Positions 1 through 6,152 of a stretch of 14,136 nt of DNA are shown piece after piece. The stretch is taken from positions 1 through 14,136 of the forward strand of contig CALDWI010000038.1 of the NCBI GenBank assembly GCA_937923795.1. Reading direction: 5' to 3'. Within the stretch, counting starts at the first letter, position 1. Each line of letters opens with the position of its first letter. Made by a program: the position numbers and the translations under genes. Origin of the DNA: an uncultured Collinsella sp. (lineage in GTDB: Bacteria; Actinomycetota; Coriobacteriia; Coriobacteriales; Coriobacteriaceae). Under the pieces are notes generated by a model. The model was not told the origin of the DNA. It did no database searches and saw only the letters and a program-made list of their open reading frames with translations.

Positions 1-71
1 CCAGGCCCGATTTTGCCTCTTGACAATGTCCTGCTCATATTAAAAGGAACGTCCCCAACTGACGGGCTTGG
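1..71. repeat. Possible degenerate copy of the valS-flanking hairpin element
   Basis: CCAGGCCCG (1-9) can pair with CGGGCTTGG (63-71) with one G-T pair. The left arm AGGCCCGATTTT (3-14) is identical to the arm of the element at 5887-6001. Inside are GTCCTG (28-33) and CATATTAAAAG (36-46), which resemble the AGTCCTG and CACATTAAGTG blocks of that element read on the same strand. The spacing between them is 2 nt rather than 14, so this would be a shortened or decayed relative. A TTGACA at 20-25 could be a -35 box for the peptidase, but no good -10 box follows at the usual distance. The window edge cuts off the left context. Confidence 0.35.
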
Positions 72-94
72 GATACCATGGTGGCAGCCTAGCG

Positions 95-100
95 AAAGGA
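95..100 (+). promoter_or_regulatory. Ribosome binding site of the M24 peptidase
   Basis: AAAGGA, six bases before the ATG at 107. It decides the start against the in-frame TTG at 68. Confidence 0.7.
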
Positions 101-106
101 TGTTTC

Positions 107-1195
107 ATGGCACATGTCGATGACCAGCGTGTGGCGCGCGTGCTCGATGCGCTCGAGGCTCAGCACCCCGGCGCACAGCTGCTCGTAAACGACCCGTGGT
201 CGATCTATTACCTGACCGGCTTTTATGCCGATATGTTCGAGCGTTTTTGCGGCGTGCTGCTCACACGCGGTAGCGAGCCGGTGATCCTAGTCAACGCCCT
301 GCACCAGCTGCCAGAGTATGACAATGCCCGCATCGCCTATCACACCGACAACGACGTCGTGGCCGATGCCATTGCGCGCGAGGTCGATCCGACCAAACCG
401 CTCGGCATCGACACCGTCATGCGTTCCGGCTTTTTGATGCCCCTCATGGAGCGTCACGCCGCGAGCGAGTTCTTCCTGGGCGACTTTGCCGTCACCGCCG
501 CACGCACCTACAAAGACGCTACCGAGCAGGAGCTTATGCGAGCGTCCTCTGCCGCCAACGACGCCGTGATGGACGATGCCATCAAGCTCATCCACGAAGG
601 TGTGACGGAGCGCGAAATTGCCGACCAGATGCTCGGTCTGTATCGCATGCACGGCTGCGAGGGCTTTAGCTTTCCGCCCATCGTGAGCTTTGGCGCCAAC
701 GCCGGCGACCCGCACCACGAGCCCGACGATACGGTACTCAAGCGCGACGACGTGGTGCTGTTCGACATTGGCGGGCGACGCTGCAACTACTGCTCGGACA
801 TGACGCGCACGTTCTTTTGGGGCGAGCCGGACGAGGAGACGGCGCGCATCTACGACATCGTGCGCCGCGCCAACGAGGCCGCCGAGGCGCTCATCGTACC
901 GAGCGTGCGCATGTGTGACCTGGACCGCGCCGCACGCAACGTGATTGAGGATGCGGGCTATGGGCAGTACTTTACGCATCGCCTGGGACACTCGATCGGC
1001 CTGCAGGACCACGAGCCGGGCGACGTCTCGCTCGTCAACGAGCAGGTTGTCGAGCCGGGCATGACCTTCTCTATCGAGCCGGGCATCTACCTCCCCGGCC
1101 GCACCGGCGTCCGCATCGAGGACCTGGCCCTGGTTACCGAGTCCGGCGTCGAGATTCTCAACGCCTACACCCATGATCCGGTCCGCCTAGACTAG
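107..1195 (+). CDS. M24-family Xaa-Pro dipeptidase / aminopeptidase P-like metallopeptidase
   Basis: A cytoplasmic peptidase of 362 residues that should remove the residue before proline from short peptides. The N-terminal half (about 1-135) looks like a creatinase-type N domain; the C-terminal half is the pita-bread M24 catalytic domain. All five expected metal ligands are visible: D220 (FDIGGR), D231 (SDMTRTF), H295 (HRLGHSIGL), E324 (FSIEPGIY) and E338 (RIEDL). The start chosen is the ATG at 107 because AAAGGA (95-100) lies six bases before it. A TTG at 68 is in frame but has no ribosome site and adds 13 unconvincing residues. There is no signal peptide. The gene stands alone, with a hairpin just after its stop. 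Exact substrate (Xaa-Pro dipeptide or longer peptide) cannot be told from sequence; the M24 assignment is firm. Confidence 0.93.
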   Translation: MAHVDDQRVARVLDALEAQHPGAQLLVNDPWSIYYLTGFYADMFERFCGVLLTRGSEPVILVNALHQLPEYDNARIAYHTDNDVVADAIAREVDPTKPLGIDTVMRSGFLMPLMERHAASEFFLGDFAVTAARTYKDATEQELMRASSAANDAVMDDAIKLIHEGVTEREIADQMLGLYRMHGCEGFSFPPIVSFGANAGDPHHEPDDTVLKRDDVVLFDIGGRRCNYCSDMTRTFFWGEPDEETARIYDIVRRANEAAEALIVPSVRMCDLDRAARNVIEDAGYGQYFTHRLGHSIGLQDHEPGDVSLVNEQVVEPGMTFSIEPGIYLPGRTGVRIEDLALVTESGVEILNAYTHDPVRLD

Positions 1196-1198
1196 GCA

Positions 1199-1228
1199 AT
1201 GCGGCAAAGGGGCAGCCCTTTGCCGCAT
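1199..1228 (+). terminator. Hairpin after the M24 peptidase gene
   Basis: A perfect 13-bp stem (ATGCGGCAAAGGG at 1199-1211 with its complement at 1216-1228) and a four-base loop, starting four bases after the stop codon. No T-run follows on the plus strand, so it is a terminator-like or mRNA-stabilising hairpin rather than a textbook intrinsic terminator. Confidence 0.55.
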
Positions 1229-1256
1229 CCTGACAACGCTTCGCCATAAAAACGGC

Positions 1257-1388
1257 CTATCTACTACGTTTAACCCGTACAGGTCGACCATAACCGGCTT
1301 TTCGCAAAATCCGCAAACCGTCTACCTGCGGTTTTAATTTCGCAATGTTCCGTGTGGTCGAGGGTAGTCGCCAAAACGTAGTAGATAG
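1257..1388. repeat. Long nested inverted-repeat element between convergent genes
   Basis: Outer arms CTATCTACTACGTTT (1257-1271) and its exact complement (1374-1388) enclose about 100 bases. A second helix forms from TCGACCA (1284-1290) with TGGTCGA (1355-1361), and an inner hairpin from AAACCG (1315-1320) with CGGTTT (1329-1334). The helices are properly nested, so the whole can fold into one branched stem. No open reading frame in it looks real. It has the overall plan of the valS-flanking elements (long outer stem, internal loops, inner hairpin) but lacks their CACTTAATGTG core, so I keep it as a separate element. Confidence 0.6.
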
Positions 1389-1464
1389 CCCCATTTCGTG
1401 GCAAGCGAGTCAACTCGGGGCACAGGGCAGCTAAAAAAGCCCCGTCTCAAATAGACTGCTTTTG

Positions 1465-1531
1465 AGTTGCGGTGATATACGGACTGCTTGGGGCTCCTGG
1501 CTTGTAAAACAGTCCCTATTTCACCGCAACT
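1465..1531. repeat. 67-bp inverted repeat, copy 1 (same family as 9938-10006)
   Basis: Arms 1465-1486 and 1510-1531 are 22 bp with two mismatches, around a 23-base loop. The right arm begins CAGTCCCTATTTCACCGC. It matches the repeat at 9939-10005 over its full 67-base length, including the loop block TTGGGGCTCC. The mismatches come from the decayed left arm, while the right arm differs by only one base from the perfect copy. It lies 15 bases beyond the folC stop and may help end folC transcription, but no T-run follows. Confidence 0.7.
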
Positions 1532-1545
1532 GCTGAGGGGATGGG

Positions 1546-2889
1546 TTAGCGCAGCAGGCCGGCCACTTCGCCGGCTAGAGTGATGGTACCGGCGGCAACG
1601 AAGGACTCACTTGCGGCATCGAGGGCCGCGAGGGCCTCGGGCACGCTCGGGTACACACCGGCAAGCTTATCGGCGTCCACCAGGGCGGCGAGCTCCTCTG
1701 CCGGCAAGGCGCGATCGGAATCGGTCTGGGTCACGACCACGCGCGGGAAAGCCGGGATCAGCACGTCGACGATGCCCGCCACGTCCTTGTCGGCCAGCGC
1801 GGCGCACAGCAGCGTGGGGCGGTTCTTTACGCACGGATCGATCTCGTCCAGCGCGCTCACAAAGTTCTCGCAGCTCTGGGGGTTATGACAGGCGTCAATC
1901 AGCTTAAGCGGATCGGTCCCCAGCACGTCAAAACGACCCGGTGTGGGGCAACCCATAAGCGATGCATCCAGCGCATCGTGGTCGAGCTCGCGACCCAGAT
2001 ACCCCTCGCAAAGCATAATCGCGCACGCGGCATTCTGCGGCTGATAGGCCGGCTTGACCATGCTCGACGTATAGATCGCACGTGGCGTGGTGCAGCTAAA
2101 CTCAACCGTGTCGCCCACATGCACCGGCACCTTAGTCGTGGCATGACTCACCACGAGCGGCACAATGCCGCACTCGCGACAACGGGCATCCATCACGCGC
2201 TGAACGCTCGCCTCATGCGTGCCCTCGCCCAGCACAACCAGGCGTCCGGGCTTAATGACCGCAGCCTTCTCCCCCGCAATGGCCTCGAGCGTATCGCCCA
2301 AAATACGTGTGTGATCGAGCCCAATGCCTGTAATGGCCACGGCGACAGGATCGGTCGCACTCGTAGCATCCCAGCGTCCGCCCATGCCGACCTCAAGCAC
2401 GGCCACGTCCACGCAAGCCTCGGCAAACACCACCAGTGCAGCAGCCGTCAGCAGGTCAAACGGCGTGATGGTATAGGCGCGCTCCCCCGCCGCCACACGA
2501 CGCGCATTCACGCGACGCCCCGCCTCGACAGCCGCCGAAACGCCACGGGCAAAGGCCTCGTCGCTCACAACGCGCCCGTCAACCTCCATGCGCTCGGGAT
2601 AGCGCACCAGCTGCGGCGACGTATAAAGCGCGGTCTTGAGCCCCTCGCCGCGAAGGATAGCAGCCGAAAAACGCGTAGTCGAAGTCTTGCCATTGGTACC
2701 GGCAACCTGAATGCAATAGAAATACTCGTCCGGACGTCCCAGCTCATCGAGCATATCGACAACCGTCTCAAGCAGAGGCCCAGCATCCCCAGAAATCCGC
2801 CCCGTATCAGCAGCAAGCCCAACAGCCTCATCAAACGAAAGCAACTCAAACGAGAAAGGAACGACATACGACCCAGAACGCTTAGCCAT
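1546..2889 (-). CDS. folC: Bifunctional folylpolyglutamate synthase / dihydrofolate synthase family (Mur-ligase fold)
   Basis: This ATP-dependent ligase adds glutamate to folates (and in many bacteria to dihydropteroate), trapping and activating the one-carbon carrier in the cytoplasm. At 447 residues it has normal length for the family. Visible motifs are the P-loop AGTNGKTS (63-70), YTSPQLVRYPER (89-100), EVGMGGRWDATS (166-177), GLDHTRILG (190-198) and DACHNP (332-337), the counterpart of the DGAHNP motif in the C-terminal Mur-ligase domain. The start is the ATG at 2889, giving MAKRSG; GGGGGA lies nine bases upstream. An upstream in-frame ATG at 2928 would place the start inside the loop of the terminator hairpin and is rejected. 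It lies downstream of valS in the same direction, an order common in Gram-positive bacteria, but here a terminator separates them. Whether it also has dihydrofolate synthase activity cannot be decided. Confidence 0.93.
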   Translation of the reverse strand: MAKRSGSYVVPFSFELLSFDEAVGLAADTGRISGDAGPLLETVVDMLDELGRPDEYFYCIQVAGTNGKTSTTRFSAAILRGEGLKTALYTSPQLVRYPERMEVDGRVVSDEAFARGVSAAVEAGRRVNARRVAAGERAYTITPFDLLTAAALVVFAEACVDVAVLEVGMGGRWDATSATDPVAVAITGIGLDHTRILGDTLEAIAGEKAAVIKPGRLVVLGEGTHEASVQRVMDARCRECGIVPLVVSHATTKVPVHVGDTVEFSCTTPRAIYTSSMVKPAYQPQNAACAIMLCEGYLGRELDHDALDASLMGCPTPGRFDVLGTDPLKLIDACHNPQSCENFVSALDEIDPCVKNRPTLLCAALADKDVAGIVDVLIPAFPRVVVTQTDSDRALPAEELAALVDADKLAGVYPSVPEALAALDAASESFVAAGTITLAGEVAGLLR

Positions 2890-2911
2890 AACCCAAAGTC
2901 CCCCATAACAG

Positions 2912-2944
2912 AAAAAGAGGCTCATCAAAAAGAATGAGCCCCTC
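2912..2944 (-). terminator. Intrinsic terminator between valS and folC
   Basis: Read on the minus strand, a hairpin of GAGGGGCTCAT with ATGAGCCTC (two-base bulge, loop mostly T) is followed directly by five Ts. It stands 22 bases before the folC start. It should stop transcripts coming from valS, so folC needs either its own promoter within this short leader or read-through. An attenuator role is possible but unsupported. Confidence 0.7.
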
Positions 2945-3041
2945 GCGTTGACAATTTCAGCCTTTATCCGCTTGCAGCGACCTCAAGGCCACAACCAAGT
3001 GGCCCCAACCTACCAGTTGCAAACAACCACGTAAGCGAACT

Positions 3042-3160
3042 AGGAGCGGCCCGACGCTTTGCTCGCCGCAAGTTCCGCACGCAAAGGACAGCACTTAATG
3101 TGCTGTCCGTCTTGCGCAGGACTGTCCGCAGTAGCGAGCAAAGCGTCGGGACGCGCCCCT
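3042..3160 (+). repeat. Structured element A, downstream of valS
   Basis: Outer arms CCCGACGCTTTGCTCGC (3050-3066) and its exact complement (3134-3150) extend through AGGAGCG (3042-3048) with CGCCCCT (3154-3160, one mismatch). An inner hairpin GGACAGCAC (3086-3094) / GTGCTGTCC (3100-3108) has loop TTAAT. Three blocks are shared with element B: TTCCGCACG (3073-3081), CACTTAATGTG (3092-3102) and CAGGACT (3117-3123), at the same spacing. The element begins nine bases after the valS stop and lies antisense to valS with respect to the block order. It could act as a transcript end, a small RNA or a mobile hairpin; the sequence does not say which. Confidence 0.8.
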
Positions 3161-3169
3161 CAGTAAGAT

Positions 3170-5866
3170 CTACGAGAAGTCAGCAACCTGAGCAGTCAGC
3201 GCCGCCAGGATCTCCTTGAGCTCAGCTGCACGGTCCCTCTTCTTCTGGACCACCGCGGGCGCGGCCTTGGCCACAAAGCCCTCGTTGGCAAGCGTCTTCT
3301 CGCAGCCGGCGAGCTCCTTCTGAGCCGCGGCGATCTCCTTCTCCAGACGTGCCTTCTCGGCCGAAAGATCAACCTTGCCTTCGAGCACCACAAAGACCTC
3401 GACGCCGCTATCGACCACGGCGATGCTCGCAGCCGGCTTCTCAACGTCGGTACCCATGACCAGCGAAGCGGTGTTGGCCAGCGGCTCAATAGTTGAGCGC
3501 AGGCTCTCGAGCTTCTCGATATCCTCGGCACCGGCGCGCACGACCACGTCGAGCTCGGCCTTGGGGCTCAAGCGGTAACGCGAACGCGTGGCGCGGGCGG
3601 CGGAAACGACGGCGCGGCACAGCTCAAACGCGCGCTCGGCGTCCTCGTCAACATACTTGGCGTAGTCGGCGGGCTCGGGCCACTTGGCGATCATGAGCGC
3701 CTCGGCGCGGTTCACGTTGCCCTCGGCGTCCAGATCGAGCACGCTCACCGGCATGTTGTCCCAGATCTCCTCGGTGACAAACGGCATAAGCGGGTGCATC
3801 AGGCGAATGGAGGTGTCGAGCACAAAGATCAGGTTGCGCTGAGCCTGCAGACGGCCCTCGCCCTTCAGGCGGGCCTTGGTGACCTCGACGTACCAGTCGC
3901 AGACCTCGTTCCAGAAGAACTGCTGCACGCCGCGGGCCATGTCGCCAAAGGTGTAGTTCTCGATGCCCTCGGTGACCATCTTCACGGCCTTGGCCAGGCG
4001 GCTGAACATCCAGGCGTCGGCCGGCGTCTCCACGACGGGCTCGCCGGGCGTGTAGCCCTCCATGTTCATAAGCAGGAAACGGCTGGCGTTCCAGATCTTG
4101 GTCACAAACGACTTGGCCTGGTCGGTACGCGGGCTGTCGATAAGCTTCTTGGTCTTCTTGTCGATATTCGCGTCGAACTTGACGTCCTGGTTGTTGGTGC
4201 ACAGCGTGAGCAGGTTGTAGCGCATGGCGTCGGCGCCGTACATGCCAATGAGATCCATGGGGTCAACGCCGTTGCCCTTGGACTTAGACATGCGGCTGCC
4301 GTCCTTGGCAAGGATCGTCGGGTAGATAACGACGTCCTTAAACGGAACCTCGTCCAGGAAGTACAGCGAGCTCATGACCATGCGAGCAACCCACAGCGCG
4401 ATGATGTCGCGCGCGGTGACGAGCGCCGTCGTGGGGTGATGTCCCTCGAGCAGCTCCGGCTTTTGCGGCCAGCCCTGCGTGGCGAAAGTCCACAGCTGAG
4501 AGCTGAACCAGGTGTCCAACACGTTCTCGTCCTGATGCACGTGATGACCGCCACACTTGGGGCACACGTCGGTGTCCTCGGTAAGGGCGTCCTCCCAGCC
4601 GCAATCCTCGCAGTAGAACACGGGGATACGGTGGCCCCACCACAGCTGGCGCGAGATGCACCAGTCCTTGAGGTTCTCCATCCAGGTGGTGTAGGTCTGC
4701 GTCCAGCGCGCGGGGTGGAAGGTGACCTTGCCGGAGTTAACGGCATCAAGCGCCGGCCCCTTGAGCTTGTCAACGGCCACAAACCACTGCTCGGACAGCC
4801 ACGGCTCAAGCGCAGCGTCGCAGCGGTAGCAGTGCATGACGGAGTGATCGAGGTCCTCGACGTGGTCGAGCAGGCCGTGCTCGTCGAACCACTTGATGAC
4901 GGCCTCGCGGCACTCGTCGCGGTTCATGCCGGTGAACTCGCCGTAGCCCTCGACGACCACCGCGTGCTCGTCGAAGATGTTGATCTGCGGCAGGTCGTGA
5001 GCCTGACCCACGGCGTAGTCGTTGGGGTCGTGGGCAGGGGTGACCTTGACGAAGCCGGAGCCAAAGTTAGCGTCGACATGCCAATCCTCAAAGATGGGGA
5101 TCTCGCGGTCGACGATGGGGAGCTTGACGGTCTTACCCACAAAGGCGGCCTTCTCGGGATCCTTCGGGGAGACGGCAACGCCCGTGTCGCCGAGCATGGT
5201 CTCGGGGCGCGTGGTGGCGACGACGATGTAGTCCTGGCCGTTGACCGGCTCGGTCAGCGGGTAGCGCAGATGCCACAGGTGGCCCTTCTCGTCCTTGTAC
5301 TCGGCCTCGTCATCCGAAATGGCGGTAGTGCAGTTGGGGCACCAGTTGACGATGCGCTTGCCACGATAGATCAGGCCGTCGTGGTACCAGTCGCAGAAGA
5401 CCTTACGCACGGCCTGGGCATAGTCCTCGTCCATGGTAAAGCGCTCGTTGTCGAAGTCGACGGAGCAGCCCATGCGCTTGATCTGCTCGACGATGATGCC
5501 GCCGTACTCGTGGGTCCAGTCCCAGCAGGCGTCGACAAACTTGTCGCGACCAATCTCCAGGCGGCTAATGCCCTCGCTCTTGAGCTTCTTGTCGACCTTG
5601 GTCTGCGTAGCGATACCGGCGTGGTCGGTGCCGAGCACCCAGCGCGTGGACTTGCCGCGCATGCGAGCCATACGGATGATGGCGTCCTGAATGGAGTCGT
5701 CGGTGGCGTGACCCATGTGGAGCTTGCCGGTCACATTGGGAGGCGGAATGGTGACGGTGCAGTCGCCCACGCCCTCACGGCGCTTGTAGTAGCCGCCGTC
5801 GAGCCACTTCTGCAGGATCGCCGGCTCGTTAGTCGACGGATCGTAGTTCTTGGGCATTTCTTCCAT
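3170..5866 (-). CDS. valS: Valyl-tRNA synthetase
   Basis: A class I aminoacyl-tRNA synthetase of 898 residues, typical for ValRS, that charges tRNA-Val with valine and edits mischarged threonine. The HIGH signature is HMGH (50-53) in a PPPNVTGKLHMGH context characteristic of ValRS. The KMSKS motif is RMSKS (525-529). The editing domain sits between them and includes the TTRPETMLGDTGVAV stretch. Cysteine pairs in NWCPNC and in CEDCGW...CPKCGG look like zinc knuckles. The C terminus (about 830-898) is the charged coiled-coil arm that touches tRNA. The start is the ATG at 5866, with GGGAGAG just upstream; an in-frame ATG three codons later is possible. I found no T-box sequence upstream; instead a long hairpin element fills the leader. 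Confidence 0.97.
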   Translation of the reverse strand: MEEMPKNYDPSTNEPAILQKWLDGGYYKRREGVGDCTVTIPPPNVTGKLHMGHATDDSIQDAIIRMARMRGKSTRWVLGTDHAGIATQTKVDKKLKSEGISRLEIGRDKFVDACWDWTHEYGGIIVEQIKRMGCSVDFDNERFTMDEDYAQAVRKVFCDWYHDGLIYRGKRIVNWCPNCTTAISDDEAEYKDEKGHLWHLRYPLTEPVNGQDYIVVATTRPETMLGDTGVAVSPKDPEKAAFVGKTVKLPIVDREIPIFEDWHVDANFGSGFVKVTPAHDPNDYAVGQAHDLPQINIFDEHAVVVEGYGEFTGMNRDECREAVIKWFDEHGLLDHVEDLDHSVMHCYRCDAALEPWLSEQWFVAVDKLKGPALDAVNSGKVTFHPARWTQTYTTWMENLKDWCISRQLWWGHRIPVFYCEDCGWEDALTEDTDVCPKCGGHHVHQDENVLDTWFSSQLWTFATQGWPQKPELLEGHHPTTALVTARDIIALWVARMVMSSLYFLDEVPFKDVVIYPTILAKDGSRMSKSKGNGVDPMDLIGMYGADAMRYNLLTLCTNNQDVKFDANIDKKTKKLIDSPRTDQAKSFVTKIWNASRFLLMNMEGYTPGEPVVETPADAWMFSRLAKAVKMVTEGIENYTFGDMARGVQQFFWNEVCDWYVEVTKARLKGEGRLQAQRNLIFVLDTSIRLMHPLMPFVTEEIWDNMPVSVLDLDAEGNVNRAEALMIAKWPEPADYAKYVDEDAERAFELCRAVVSAARATRSRYRLSPKAELDVVVRAGAEDIEKLESLRSTIEPLANTASLVMGTDVEKPAASIAVVDSGVEVFVVLEGKVDLSAEKARLEKEIAAAQKELAGCEKTLANEGFVAKAAPAVVQKKRDRAAELKEILAALTAQVADFS

Positions 5867-5886
5867 ATATCTCTCCCTGTCCCATC

Positions 5887-6001
5887 GGGGAGGAATGTAG
5901 GCCCGATTTTCGCTCGGTCAAGTCCTGGCTCGCACGAAGAACACATTAAGTGTTCTTCGGCTCGTGCGGAATCTACGAAAATCGGGCCTACATTCCTCCC
6001 C
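5887..6001 (-). repeat. Structured element B, in the valS leader
   Basis: A perfect 26-bp outer stem: 5887-5912 (begins GGGGAGGAATGTAGG) pairs exactly with 5976-6001. An inner hairpin CGAAGAACAC (5935-5944) / GTGTTCTTCG (5950-5959) has a five-base loop. On the minus strand the order is TTCCGCACG (5971-5963), CACTTAATGTG (5952-5942), CAGGACT (5927-5921), the same blocks with the same 10- and 14-base spacings as element A. It ends 20 bases before the valS start codon and would lie wholly inside the leader if the candidate promoter at 6023-6051 is used. A regulatory leader is possible, but the presence of a second copy beyond valS favours a dispersed element. Confidence 0.82.
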
Positions 6002-6022
6002 TTAGGTATCGATTACTTCAAT

Positions 6023-6051
6023 CTGATATGACTTCGCTGAGGCTTAAACAA
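6023..6051 (-). promoter_or_regulatory. Candidate valS promoter
   Basis: On the minus strand TTGTTT (6051-6046) and TATCAG (6028-6023) are 17 bases apart. The -35 matches the consensus at 3 of 6 and the -10 at 4 of 6, so this is weak, but the position suits a transcript starting near 6015 that carries all of element B. Confidence 0.25.
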
Positions 6052-6095
6052 ACACACAGAATAACACAGGTAGTTGGGGTTATTGCGTATATATA

Positions 6096-6131
6096 AAATA
6101 GCCTCCGACCGCGGATGGTCGGAGGCTATTT
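6096..6131 (-). terminator. Intrinsic terminator of the clp operon
   Basis: A perfect 15-bp stem (6096-6110 with 6117-6131) and six-base loop. It begins 21 bases after the clpX stop. On the minus strand the stem ends in GGCTATTT and continues into TTATATATA, giving a weak U/A-rich tail. It ends tig-clpP-clpX transcription ahead of valS. Confidence 0.85.
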
Positions 6132-6152
6132 GCAAACACGTTTTTGGCTAGT

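Noticed and set aside
20..46. Sigma-70 promoter with TTGACA at 20-25
   Set aside because: The -35 is perfect, but the best -10-like sequence (TAAAAG, 41-46) is poor and only 15 bases away, so I do not list it as a feature.
3794..6031. A 745-codon open frame on the plus strand across valS
   Set aside because: It is antisense to an unmistakable valS and is kept open by high-GC codon bias; its translation is low-complexity V/L/D/G-rich and has no domain signature.
5867..6095. T-box riboswitch upstream of valS
   Set aside because: I looked on the minus strand for the conserved T-box core ending in ACCGCG and did not find it.
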